DNA of 64,000 bases, taken from assembly GCA_045563135.1 (NCBI GenBank), contig JBJKUL010000001.1:310001-374000 (forward strand). The letters are read 5' to 3'. Below the pieces are notes generated by a model that saw only the letters and a list, made by a program, of their open reading frames with translations, searched no databases and was not told where the DNA came from. Of the stretch, positions 1 to 7,333 are shown in pieces. Position 1 is the stretch's first letter. The number at the start of each line of letters is the position of its first letter. The translations under genes and the position numbers were made by a program. Source of the stretch: Actinomarina sp002308095 (lineage in GTDB: Bacteria; Actinomycetota; Acidimicrobiia; Actinomarinales; Actinomarinaceae).

Positions 1-1
1 T

Positions 2-430
2 GTGGATGATTCATTTACTTTTAGACCAAAGAAATTAGTGTTAATGTCACCTTGGCTTGATTTATCAGATAAAAATAAAGACAGAAATTTCTTAAAGAAT
101 AAAGATATCCTTATCTTGCTTGATGGTATGCACATGATGGGAGAGTATTACGCTGGAGATCATGATCCAGCAAACCCAATCTTGTCACCCGTATTTGCAG
201 ATATTCAAGAATTTCCTGATGTTCTTATACAAGTGTGCTCTAATGAGTTACTTTATAATGATGCCGTTGAGTTCAGTAAGAAACTAAAAAAAATAAATAG
301 TAATTATGAGTTACAAGTTTGGGATAACCTTTGGCATGCATGGCAATTCTTCCCGATAAAAGAGGCGGAAGATGCCAGAGAAAAGATAGTAAAATTTATA
401 AACAGTGAGTCTTACTCATCATCTAAGTGA
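2..430 (+). CDS. alpha/beta hydrolase (HSL/esterase-like), C-terminal part
   Basis: This is the C-terminal 142 residues or so of an alpha/beta-hydrolase fold protein of the hormone-sensitive-lipase/esterase group; the N-terminal part with the nucleophile lies before the window. Visible family marks are the SPWLDLS strand-loop near residue 16, an acidic residue in ELLYNDA that would be the catalytic Asp, and a late LWHAW that would supply the catalytic His. The substrate cannot be told. The last 19 bases overlap the convergent cbiO-like gene, typical of the tight packing here. The first codon in the window is GTG but is probably not the true start. Confidence 0.75.
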   Translation: MDDSFTFRPKKLVLMSPWLDLSDKNKDRNFLKNKDILILLDGMHMMGEYYAGDHDPANPILSPVFADIQEFPDVLIQVCSNELLYNDAVEFSKKLKKINSNYELQVWDNLWHAWQFFPIKEAEDAREKIVKFINSESYSSSK

Positions 431-1158
431 TGTAAAGCAAAACCAAACGGAAGTTCTAAACGATTTTCTTTCATTATCTTCTCATTAGTAAGTAATTCTT
501 TCGTTTTGCCATCTTGGGTAACAGTCCCGTTATTAACAACAATGCTCCTTGGGCAAATCTCTAATGCCATAGGCAGATCATGAGTTACTAGCACTATAGA
601 TACATCCAAAGAAAGCAGTATATCAATTAGTTCACGTCTTGAGGAGGGATCTAGGTTAGAACTTGGCTCATCAAGTACAAGCAATTGAGGTTTAGAGGCA
701 AGCACACTAGCAATTGCAACCTTTCTTTTTTGACCAAAGCTCAAATGGTGGGGAGCTTTCTCTTGGTACTCATCCATACCAACCATTTTTAATGCTTCAA
801 TAGCATTTTCTAAACTTGCTTCCTCTGAGTACCCAAAATTTTTTGGGCCAAACATTACATCTTCTAGAACAGTGGGCATGAAAAGTTGATCGTCGGGATC
901 TTGAAAAACTACACCAACCGTTTTCCTTATTTCAGCAAGATTATCTTCAGTGAACTCTAAATTATTTAATACAATGGAACCATTCATATCTCCTAAGATT
1001 CCATTTAAATGTAATATCAAGGTTGTTTTTCCTGCCCCATTTGGTCCAAGTATTCCTAAAGAATCTCCTTCATCAAGTCCAAAATTAATTTCATTTAGGG
1101 CTTGGTAGCCATCTGGATACTGAAAGCTTAAATTCGAAATTTCTAAGTATTTACTCAT
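412..1158 (-). CDS. cbiO: energy-coupling-factor ABC transporter ATPase (CbiO/NikO type)
   Basis: This is a 248-residue ATP-binding subunit of an ECF or cobalt/nickel importer. Walker A GPNGAGKTT lies near residue 40, the ABC signature is LSFGQKRK near 140, Walker B is LLVLDEP near 160 and the switch His is in VTHD. It should power uptake together with the membrane protein encoded just upstream, whose gene it overlaps by 4 bases (ATGA type). The Nur-like operator in front of that gene and the Fur-family gene before it suggest nickel or cobalt as cargo. No CbiM/NikM substrate subunit is encoded next to it, so the cargo is inferred. Assigned to CbiO/NikO rather than to a vitamin ECF ATPase on context. 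Confidence 0.8.
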   Translation of the reverse strand: MSKYLEISNLSFQYPDGYQALNEINFGLDEGDSLGILGPNGAGKTTLILHLNGILGDMNGSIVLNNLEFTEDNLAEIRKTVGVVFQDPDDQLFMPTVLEDVMFGPKNFGYSEEASLENAIEALKMVGMDEYQEKAPHHLSFGQKRKVAIASVLASKPQLLVLDEPSSNLDPSSRRELIDILLSLDVSIVLVTHDLPMALEICPRSIVVNNGTVTQDGKTKELLTNEKIMKENRLELPFGFALHHLDDE

Positions 1159-1916
1159 GTTTGTGTATCCAAAATTAAAATAATAATCGAAGCAATAGTA
1201 AGAATAATTAGATATTTAGAAGTTTCATATTCTCTATCCTGAAGCTGAATTGAACCTTTAAAACCTCTTGATATCATTGATAAATAAACTCTTTCTCCAC
1301 GTTCATAACCTCTAATCAGCATTGCTCCTGAGGCATAGGCTATCGGAAGAAGCGTTTTAATTCCCTTTTCAATATAACCCCGAGATTGCATAGAAATTTT
1401 TACCCTTTTAAATTCATCGATAAAAACATCAATATACCTTATGGAGAATGACATTATGGCAATGATTATTGAAGGAAGTCTTAATTTTTGAAGACCATAT
1501 ATGAGTTCTATATTTGTTGTGACAGCAGTTAAAACTATTCCCATAGACACTCCTGCAGTAGCTTTAAAAAGGATTGCAGACATTTCTAATAAGCCTGTTT
1601 CATATATATTGAATGATAAAAACGTGAACACTACATCATTATTACTACTGCTTAAGAAAGGTAAAAATAAAGCAAAAAGAATAAATGGGATATCAATCGT
1701 TAGGCGTTTTAGGTATGTCTTAAAAGGAATCTGAGAATATCTAACAATAAGGAGAACAATAAGCCCATGAGAAATAATTTGAAAAGGGTTCATAACTCTT
1801 GAAAATGCAATAGAGAGAACAATTAAAAAAGTAGCAAGTATTTTAGATTGAGGACTTAATTTATAAAGTATTGACTCATCATGAAGAGAGAGGTGGTGAG
1901 AATGTGTAGTTTGCAT
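1155..1916 (-). CDS. cbiQ: ECF transporter transmembrane subunit (CbiQ/NikQ type)
   Basis: This 253-residue polytopic membrane protein is the coupling subunit that docks the ATPase to a substrate-binding membrane subunit. It has hydrophobic segments around residues 27-60, 75-100 and 110-165 and the CbiQ coupling-helix motifs, including MQSRGY and SRGFKG. The His-rich start (THSHHLSLHDES) resembles the N-terminus of actinobacterial CbiQ proteins. The ATG at 1914-1916 sits 6 bases after a TAnnnT -10-like hexamer, so the mRNA may be leaderless. The gene lies between a Fur-family regulator gene and cbiO, as a regulator-Q-O set without a visible M component. Confidence 0.8.
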   Translation of the reverse strand: MQTTHSHHLSLHDESILYKLSPQSKILATFLIVLSIAFSRVMNPFQIISHGLIVLLIVRYSQIPFKTYLKRLTIDIPFILFALFLPFLSSSNNDVVFTFLSFNIYETGLLEMSAILFKATAGVSMGIVLTAVTTNIELIYGLQKLRLPSIIIAIMSFSIRYIDVFIDEFKRVKISMQSRGYIEKGIKTLLPIAYASGAMLIRGYERGERVYLSMISRGFKGSIQLQDREYETSKYLIILTIASIIILILDTQT

Positions 1917-1922
1917 ATTCTT

Positions 1923-1945
1923 ATGTTAATGCAAACTATTTGCAA
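1923..1945 (-). promoter_or_regulatory. Nur-like operator and -10 element for cbiQO
   Basis: Bases 1929-1945 read ATGCAA-N5-TTGCAA on the plus strand, an inverted repeat with one mismatch. This matches the nickel-uptake regulator (Nur) box that I recall from Streptomyces, tTGCaa-N5-ttGCAA. On the minus strand it is followed at once by TAACAT (1928-1923), a -10-like hexamer, then 6 bases and the cbiQ ATG. The 17-base box would fill the spacer between -35 and -10, a natural place for repression. Assignment to nickel is inference from the box and from the adjacent Fur-family gene. Confidence 0.6.
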
Positions 1946-1954
1946 AAAGAATAC

Positions 1955-2365
1955 TTATTTACAGTTTTCGCAAGTCCCAGAGTATATAAAGTTATTGTTA
2001 ATTGTACTAAAGTTAGTTTCATCTTTTAACAAAGAATTTATTTTGTTATATGTTTTAAAACTGATATCAATAATTTTGTTACAGCTTATACATATTAAAT
2101 GCATTGTATTTTCTTCATTACGTAAAAAATAGATTCCTGAACCGTGTGCTTGGTGTAAATGAGCTATTAACCCTATTTCTCCAAGTAGTTCTAAGGTTCT
2201 ATAAACTGTAGCCAGGTCTACTTCCATACTCTTTTTAGTAACCTTTTTATACAGCTCATCAACTGTAAAGTGTGCATGACCAGAACTTTCAAGAATTTGA
2301 CAAATAAGCTCTCTTGATTTTGTTACTCTATGACCCTTTTTTTTAATCTCACTTATCAACTTCAT
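1955..2365 (-). CDS. nur: Fur-family metal regulator, probably Nur
   Basis: This is a Fur-superfamily metal-dependent repressor of about 136 residues: an N-terminal winged-helix DNA-binding domain, then a dimerisation domain with metal ligands. Candidate ligands are HAHFTVDEL near residue 31 and HLHQAHG near 85. CISC and CENC form the Cys4 structural zinc site. I start it at the ATG at 2363-2365; a TTG two codons earlier is possible. A TATACT hexamer ends 6 bases before this ATG, suggesting a leaderless mRNA. The downstream cbiQO genes and the Nur-type box between them favour nickel sensing; Zur or an oxidative-stress role remains possible. Confidence 0.75.
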   Translation of the reverse strand: MKLISEIKKKGHRVTKSRELICQILESSGHAHFTVDELYKKVTKKSMEVDLATVYRTLELLGEIGLIAHLHQAHGSGIYFLRNEENTMHLICISCNKIIDISFKTYNKINSLLKDETNFSTINNNFIYSGTCENCK

Positions 2366-2405
2366 AATCAAAGTATAATTTGCATAACTTTAAAAAAATA
2401 TATAT
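2366..2405. promoter_or_regulatory. divergent promoter between nur and the selenoprotein candidate
   Basis: This 40-base spacer serves two divergent genes. Plus strand: TATAAT at 2374-2379. Minus strand: TATACT at 2377-2372 in the overlapping position. The two -10-like elements share bases, so the promoters probably compete. TTGCAT at 2380-2385 is a single half-site of the Nur-type box, but its partner half is poor. No good -35 element is visible on either side. Confidence 0.4.
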
Positions 2406-2879
2406 ATGAAAAAATCAATTTTAAGAATTTTAAACAGATACAGTTTGATATATCTTCCAGTAGGCTGGGTCATCGGATTAGCAGTTATCTTTATAACATT
2501 CGAGCCTTTTGCTGTCTTGTATTTCTTAAGTTTTGTAGTACTTGGAGCATTTTTTGGTTTATATTTATTTACCTCTAACAGGGGAGTGGTAATTGACGAT
2601 CATAATTTTTCTTCTAGTAAATTCACAATTATTGAATTTTATTCAGATTACTGACTCGGATGTAGCGCATCAAAATTCATAGTTAATGAATTCAAAAAGA
2701 AAAAACCGGAAATCCCTGTGGTTTCCGTCAATGCCTCGAAAAAAAACTACCACGATATCGTCGAAAAGTATGGCTTGCAATACACCCCAACATATGTACT
2801 CGTTGACAGCAATGCAGAGAAAGTTTACAAGAGGGTAGGAAACTTCAAACTAGAAAAGTTTATTTCATTAACAACCTAG
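2406..2879 (+). CDS. membrane-anchored thioredoxin-like protein with in-frame TGA (candidate selenoprotein, UxxC)
   Basis: Read through the TGA at 2652-2654, this is a 157-residue protein. Two hydrophobic segments (about residues 13-33 and 35-55) precede a thioredoxin-fold domain. The TGA is codon 83, inside FTIIEFYSDY-U-LGCSASKF, exactly where thioredoxins carry the first Cys of CxxC, giving U83-L84-G85-C86. The cis-proline motif YTPTYVLVD follows with Pro128, 45 residues later; in E. coli thioredoxin the distance is 44. The frame stays open to TAG at 2877-2879, and convergent csaA ends at 2880, so read-through fills what would otherwise be a 225-base gap. A SECIS-like hairpin lies at 2674-2692. 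Codons after the TGA end in C more often than those before it. Alternative: a nonsense mutation (then a pseudogene). TGA is a normal stop in other genes here. Confidence 0.7.
2674..2692 (+). promoter_or_regulatory. candidate bacterial SECIS hairpin
   Basis: AATTCAT (2674-2680) and ATGAATT (2686-2692) form a perfect 7-bp stem around the 5-base loop AGTTA, with G as second loop base. The loop begins 26 bases after the TGA at 2652-2654. As I recall the bacterial SECIS rules (stem of at least 4 bp, small apical loop with G in its first two positions, roughly 16-37 bases from the UGA), this fits. It lies within the coding frame, as bacterial SECIS elements do. The stem is AT-rich, so chance is not excluded. 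Confidence 0.5.
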
Positions 2880-3215
2880 TTAGGCTATCTTATCTCCGAC
2901 TGAGGCCATGTTGTCAGGCGAAAGTAAGCTGACTAGTTTATTTTCATCGACTGACCCTAAAATTAAACACTGACTCATAATTGGACCAATTTGTTTTTCT
3001 CCGAGGTTGATTATTCCAATACATTTTTTCCCAGTTAAAGATTCTTTAGTATAATTTGTGATCTGAGCACTTGTTTTTTTGATACCAATTTCCTTACCAA
3101 AATTAATTTCTATAACGTACGAAGGATTTATAGCTTCTGGAAAATCGTCTACATTAATTATTTCACCAACTCTTATATCGAGTGAATTAAAATAATCTAT
3201 TTTTTCTTTTCCCAT
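2880..3215 (-). CDS. csaA: CsaA-like tRNA-binding-domain protein
   Basis: This 111-residue protein is a single EMAP-II/tRNA-binding OB-fold domain with the CsaA pattern: FNSLDIRVGEI at the start, SAQIT in the middle, GKKCIGIINLGEKQIGPIMSQ, and a short C-terminal tail. Length matches CsaA (about 110). CsaA proteins are dimeric and were described as export-related chaperones; binding to tRNA or unfolded precursors is the family inference. Its stop abuts the stop of the convergent thioredoxin-like gene, and its start is 28 bases from that of a divergent flavin reductase gene. Confidence 0.8.
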   Translation of the reverse strand: MGKEKIDYFNSLDIRVGEIINVDDFPEAINPSYVIEINFGKEIGIKKTSAQITNYTKESLTGKKCIGIINLGEKQIGPIMSQCLILGSVDENKLVSLLSPDNMASVGDKIA

Positions 3216-3243
3216 AAATCAAAGTTAATTACATAATTACAGT

Positions 3244-3783
3244 ATGTCAAAAGTATTACTTTTATCGGCTGGTTCCTCAGATGTTTCCGGTAATAAAAAA
3301 GCTGCAGAATATAGTAAAGGCTATTTAAAAGAAAAAGGTGTAGAAACCTATTTGTTTGATAATTTGTACAGCGATATTCCATTCATTTTAGAAGGGGGCG
3401 TTGATCAACCTGATAAAATAAAACAAATTAGAGACACTTTATTGCAATGTGACCATTTGATTATTTATAGCCCGGTTTTTAATGGAGGGTATGCTTCTCA
3501 TCTAAAAAACACATTAGATTGGCTATCCTTGGCATTTGATGGTTTTAAATATAATGAATTATTCAAAAATAAAAAAGCTGCAATAGTCTCTGCAGTACTA
3601 GGAAAAGGTGGAAATTCATATACCGCCTACAGTTCTTTGGCCACACAGTTAGAAAATTATGGATTAAAAGTATTTAAAGATTTTTATCTATTTTCATCAG
3701 ATAACAACTTGGAAAAAAGATTACAAGAGAATACCCAGATTAAGGAATTCGATACCTTCTTAAACGATTTTTTAAGTAGTTAG
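3244..3783 (+). CDS. NADPH-dependent FMN reductase family protein
   Basis: This 179-residue flavodoxin-like-fold protein has the NAD(P)H:FMN reductase pattern: VLLLSAGSSDVSGNKK as the phosphate-binding first strand and loop, DHLIIYSPVFNGGYASHLKNTLDWL as the flavin-binding loop (SPxYNGG-like), and a short C-terminal helix. It should reduce FMN or a quinone-like acceptor using NAD(P)H in the cytoplasm. The exact substrate cannot be told. The last 12 bases overlap the convergent plsC-like gene. Confidence 0.75.
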   Translation: MSKVLLLSAGSSDVSGNKKAAEYSKGYLKEKGVETYLFDNLYSDIPFILEGGVDQPDKIKQIRDTLLQCDHLIIYSPVFNGGYASHLKNTLDWLSLAFDGFKYNELFKNKKAAIVSAVLGKGGNSYTAYSSLATQLENYGLKVFKDFYLFSSDNNLEKRLQENTQIKEFDTFLNDFLSS

Positions 3784-4497
3784 TTGTTCATTCACTATTT
3801 GAAAAAGTAAATCTGTAAGTTCGTCAACTCCATAACTCTGAACATCAGTGATAGGTTCTAATATTTGAATATCAATATCTCCAGATTTCAACCAAACACC
3901 ACCTTTTACCATAAGTTCGTGAGCATTATGTGTAACTACTGGAATAATTGGTAAATTAAATTGTTTAGCTATATGAGCAGCACCCTTTTTAAATGGAAGC
4001 AAAGTTTTTTGATTACTTCTAGTTCCTTCTGGAAAGATCATAATAGAATTATTATTATCAATAACCTTTTGAATTGATTCGTTAATTTTTGGGAGATTCA
4101 TTTGTGCTCTTTTTCTATCAATTCTTGGAAGACCTAGAACTTTTAACGCACGGCTTAGAAGGGGAATTCTGAAAAGTTCAGTTTTTGTAAGAAATCGTAT
4201 TGAGACTGGAAGAGCTGTAATGTGTGTAAATATATCTAGAGTAGATGGATGATTTGAAATGACAACATAGCTCTGAGTTGTATCTATTTTATCAGCACCA
4301 GTCACTTTCAAGTTTATTCCAGCAACTTTTAGTCCTGAAAGACCAAAAAAATTATATAGTTTTGTCCCTAAGATTCTTCCATAAGGTAAAAACGATACAA
4401 AAATAATAATGATTAAAAGTACAATAAAAAAAGCAATATACAGTGGAAGAAGTAAAAAAGTTCTCATACGATCTTTTGAACTTAACTGAACACTCAT
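3772..4497 (-). CDS. plsC: 1-acyl-sn-glycerol-3-phosphate acyltransferase
   Basis: This 241-residue PlsC/LPLAT family enzyme acylates lysophosphatidic acid to phosphatidic acid in phospholipid synthesis. Hydrophobic residues 12-40 anchor it to the membrane. The catalytic NHPSTLDIF (HX4D) lies near residue 82 and FPEGTRS, the substrate-binding block, near 154. Length is normal for the family. plsY, the preceding acylation step in many bacteria, is in the window at 35.7 kb. A role in another glycerolipid pathway is possible. Confidence 0.85.
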   Translation of the reverse strand: MSVQLSSKDRMRTFLLLPLYIAFFIVLLIIIIFVSFLPYGRILGTKLYNFFGLSGLKVAGINLKVTGADKIDTTQSYVVISNHPSTLDIFTHITALPVSIRFLTKTELFRIPLLSRALKVLGLPRIDRKRAQMNLPKINESIQKVIDNNNSIMIFPEGTRSNQKTLLPFKKGAAHIAKQFNLPIIPVVTHNAHELMVKGGVWLKSGDIDIQILEPITDVQSYGVDELTDLLFQIVNEQLTT

Positions 4498-4540
4498 GAG
4501 CCTATAATATACCCGATTTTTAATTGTTATCGGATAAAAA

Positions 4541-5137
4541 TTATGGTCTCAGATCAAAATATGGAATGACTATTTGAACAACAGGGCCAATTGAAAGAGC
4601 TATTACAACAGAAGATAACCCAACTGTTCCACCTAAAAGCCATCCTAAACTTAAAGCTGTTACTTCAATAATGTTTCTAGCTAAACCAATTTTTATCCCT
4701 CTACTTTCAAGACCAACCATGACGCCATCTCTTGGACCTGAGCCCATATCTGCACCAACGTAAATAGCTGTTCCTGACCCAATGCAAATAATCCCAACAA
4801 TGACAAAAACCCATTTAATAGTTGTACTTTCAGCCTCGAGACCCAAACCAATAACTAGATCTGCAACTGTACCAATCCAAAAAATATCAACAAATGTTGC
4901 AATACCTGGTTTTTGTTTCAGCGGTATCCAAAGAAGAGTTACAAATATCCCTGTAGCTATTATGGCACTTCCAAATGTGAGTGTTGTCTTCATAGAAATA
5001 CCTTCATGAAAAACACCCCAGGGACCTAGACCTAGCCTAGAAGAAAAATTTAATGCCACTCCAGTACCAATTAATGTTGTACCAATTAGTACTTGTAATA
5101 GCTTTCTTGAAGTTAGAGCCATATTACAATCTAGCAT
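4541..5137 (-). CDS. YczE/YyaS/YitT family membrane protein
   Basis: This 198-residue protein has five hydrophobic stretches and the YczE-family pattern, including LGLGPWGVFHEGIS near residue 35 and GADMGSGPRDGVMVGL near 130. Members are uncharacterised integral membrane proteins, some next to LysR regulators or antibiotic clusters. The start at 5137 is ATG; a second ATG five codons on (MALTSRK) is equally plausible. The upstream neighbour is the divergent YceI gene, 35 bases away. Confidence 0.7.
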   Translation of the reverse strand: MLDCNMALTSRKLLQVLIGTTLIGTGVALNFSSRLGLGPWGVFHEGISMKTTLTFGSAIIATGIFVTLLWIPLKQKPGIATFVDIFWIGTVADLVIGLGLEAESTTIKWVFVIVGIICIGSGTAIYVGADMGSGPRDGVMVGLESRGIKIGLARNIIEVTALSLGWLLGGTVGLSSVVIALSIGPVVQIVIPYFDLRP

Positions 5138-5172
5138 TTATTTCTTAAAACAAACAGTACTACAATAAAATT

Positions 5173-5877
5173 ATGAAAAAATTATTAGTCTTTCTAATCG
5201 TATTTTCTTTCTGTACCTCAGAAAACACAGAGCCGTTAGAAGAGGAAGTAGTTGAAACTATAAAATCTGAAACAGAAGAAACTATTGAAGTTACAACAAC
5301 ATCCATTCAAGTAACTCAACTAGAGACTTTCGATAAAGAGGTTTACAAGGTAAACAGCGAATTGAGTTCTGTTAGCTATTTAGCTCCAAAGCAATTTTTA
5401 AATGCAAATTTAGAGATTGTTGAAGGAGTAACAAATCAAATATCAGGAGAATTTAAACTCACATTGAGTGACTGCGACTCTGCGGATTCTTGTTTGCAAG
5501 TAGAAGATCTAGCTATCACTGCAGACCTTAGTACGTTAAAAAGTGGCAGTAGCATAAGAGATGGGGCAATCCAAAAGAATTGGCTGGAGTCTAAAATTTT
5601 TCCAGAAGCAACATATAAAGTTGACGAGATAGTTTTTCCAAACAATAATTTTGATTCGAAAATAGATGAGACGATTGTTGGTCTCTTAAAGATAAGAGAT
5701 ACCGAAGTAAATGTCCCATTTTCAATAACTGCATACATGGAAGATGAAGTTATATATGTCTCAGGTATTACTGAAGTTGATACAACTTGGTTTGGATTCG
5801 ATGCCCCTACAAAATTTGGTGCTTGGGAAGTCCTTAATCCAATAGGCATAAAAATATCAATTGTTGCCGAAAAATAA
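5173..5877 (+). CDS. YceI-family secreted protein
   Basis: This 234-residue exported protein carries an N-terminal hydrophobic signal (MKKLLVFLIVFSFC), a Glu/Thr-rich linker to about residue 55 and a YceI domain from about 60 to the end (a lipocalin-like beta barrel that binds isoprenoid-type lipids in characterised members). Cys14 might be lipidated, but the residue before it is Phe, so the lipobox is poor. The C-terminal WFGFDAPTKFGAWEVLNPIGI fits the YceI end. The ligand is unknown. The downstream Nudix reading frame overlaps the last bases. Confidence 0.75.
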   Translation: MKKLLVFLIVFSFCTSENTEPLEEEVVETIKSETEETIEVTTTSIQVTQLETFDKEVYKVNSELSSVSYLAPKQFLNANLEIVEGVTNQISGEFKLTLSDCDSADSCLQVEDLAITADLSTLKSGSSIRDGAIQKNWLESKIFPEATYKVDEIVFPNNNFDSKIDETIVGLLKIRDTEVNVPFSITAYMEDEVIYVSGITEVDTTWFGFDAPTKFGAWEVLNPIGIKISIVAEK

Positions 5878-6397
5878 AATATTGAAATTAAATCTAAATT
5901 ATAAAGATCTTACATTTCCTTATGAATCAAAAAATGAGAACTATGCTTCTGTAGCAATTTTAATGTATGAAGAAAATAGTATTTTGTTTATCAAAAGATC
6001 AAATGATATGCCCACACACAAAGGACATATTGCTTTTCCAGGAGGAAAAAAAGAAAAGAATGATCTCAGTATTGTAGACACTGCTATCAGAGAAGCGTCT
6101 GAAGAACTGTTGATTGACAGGAATCTAGTAGAGCCAATCGGTCAGATAAACCCAGTTGATACAATAGAATTTAAATATAAAGTTTATCCAATTTTATGTA
6201 AGTTATCCGAAAAGCCTAAGTCTTATAACAAAAATGAAGTACAGAATGTATTTCTTGTCCCAATAGAGGATTTAAGAAATCCTAAAAATTGGCGATTCCG
6301 AGGAATATATCCTGATGATTGGATATTTAGAATTGATAAAGAAACTCTATGGGGTGCGACCGCAAAAATGACTCGAGTACTTTTGAGGTTAGCCTAA
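5861..6397 (+). CDS. Nudix hydrolase, CoA-pyrophosphatase (NudL) type
   Basis: This Nudix-fold hydrolase has the NudL-like arrangement: IKRSNDMPTHKGHIAFPGGKKEKND, then AIREASEELLI, the REXXEE metal-binding helix. The LxRSxxxxxHxGxxxFPGG block is the mark of CoA pyrophosphatases. It probably cleaves CoA or a related nucleotide diphosphate with Mg2+. No ATG is available; TTG at 5861 overlaps yceI, and an in-frame TTG at 5882 starts just after the yceI stop and would remove seven residues. The final bases overlap the convergent DMT transporter gene. Confidence 0.75.
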   Translation: MLPKNKILKLNLNYKDLTFPYESKNENYASVAILMYEENSILFIKRSNDMPTHKGHIAFPGGKKEKNDLSIVDTAIREASEELLIDRNLVEPIGQINPVDTIEFKYKVYPILCKLSEKPKSYNKNEVQNVFLVPIEDLRNPKNWRFRGIYPDDWIFRIDKETLWGATAKMTRVLLRLA

Positions 6398-7275
6398 ATT
6401 TTAGATTCTCCTTTTACAGCAATAAAAAGTGATACAAATATCATAGATAATGTGAAGTAAAAAATATTGTTTACTATTTCGTCTAAAAAAACATAACCCA
6501 GATATATACCAAATATCGGCACAACATAATCAACTAAAGATGTAAAAGTTGCCGAAAGACGTTTAATAGTGTAAAAGAATAATGAATAATTGAATATATC
6601 TATAAATACAAGCCCTAACAACTTGCCTGTATTAGGCAAAGATAATAGTTCAATTTTTCCGCCCAAAATAAAGAATAATATGATTGAAAGAAAGCTACCA
6701 AATAACCACTGGGTCAGCAAGTATGTTTTTGCAGGAATATACTGAGAATCTTTTTTATTTGTAATATTTGCGATTGCAAGCCCCTGGACACCAATTAATG
6801 CCAAAGTACCTCCCAAAAATAAATTACCATCATTTGATATTCCAGTAGCTCCAGAGCTAAATAGTGCAGCAAGTCCTATCAATCCTATAAGAACTGCTGA
6901 AACTTTTGACTTTGTAATTTTTTCTTCTTTATAAAAAAAATATACCCAAAAGATAGTAAACATTGGAATTGTTGATATAAAAATACTTTGTAAGCCTGCC
7001 GATATGTCTTTTAATGCATATATAAATGTCCAACCAGGTATAAAGATTGCTAGAAATCCTGTCCAGCTTCCTTTTAAAAAGTAATCTAATTTGATTTCTG
7101 ATTTGAATTCATTAAAACAATAAATGCTTAACAGGAATGCTACTAAAGTTATTCGTGCTGTAACTATGTAGATTTCACTGATGCCGCTAAGAAGTAGACT
7201 CCGATTAAAAAGTCCGTGAAACCCAAAAAGAAATCCGATCAAAATTATATTTCTTAATCCTGAGTAGGGAGACAT
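6394..7275 (-). CDS. DMT-superfamily (EamA) transporter
   Basis: This 293-residue membrane protein has about ten hydrophobic segments in two EamA repeats (roughly residues 10-140 and 150-290), each with the conserved late motif: LQSIFISTIPMFTIFWVYFFYKEEK in the first and TSLVDYVVPIFGIYLGYVFLDE in the second. Such proteins export or import amino acids, purines or other small metabolites. Nothing in the context sets the substrate. It is convergent with the Nudix gene (4-base overlap) and divergent from trpS. Confidence 0.8.
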   Translation of the reverse strand: MSPYSGLRNIILIGFLFGFHGLFNRSLLLSGISEIYIVTARITLVAFLLSIYCFNEFKSEIKLDYFLKGSWTGFLAIFIPGWTFIYALKDISAGLQSIFISTIPMFTIFWVYFFYKEEKITKSKVSAVLIGLIGLAALFSSGATGISNDGNLFLGGTLALIGVQGLAIANITNKKDSQYIPAKTYLLTQWLFGSFLSIILFFILGGKIELLSLPNTGKLLGLVFIDIFNYSLFFYTIKRLSATFTSLVDYVVPIFGIYLGYVFLDEIVNNIFYFTLSMIFVSLFIAVKGESKI

Positions 7276-7333
7276 AGAATATTGAGATTTGATAAGCTAC
7301 TCCAACTTCATTTAAGTCATTAGAATAGCAGGT

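Noticed and set aside
1501..1734. Plus-strand frame inside cbiQ
   Set aside because: Antisense shadow of cbiQ with no family match.
2652..2654. Genome-wide reassignment of TGA
   Set aside because: Several genes here end cleanly in TGA with the next gene starting at once (acs, fadD, livH, cimA, mreC, mrdA), so only site-specific recoding fits.
2659..2671. Small hairpin GATGT-AGC-GCATC as the SECIS
   Set aside because: It lies only 4 bases from the TGA and its loop has 3 bases; the hairpin at 2674-2692 fits the known spacing and loop better.
5436..5849. 137-codon minus-strand frame inside yceI
   Set aside because: Shadow of a clear YceI domain on the other strand; composition is Ser/Ile-rich as expected of antisense frames.
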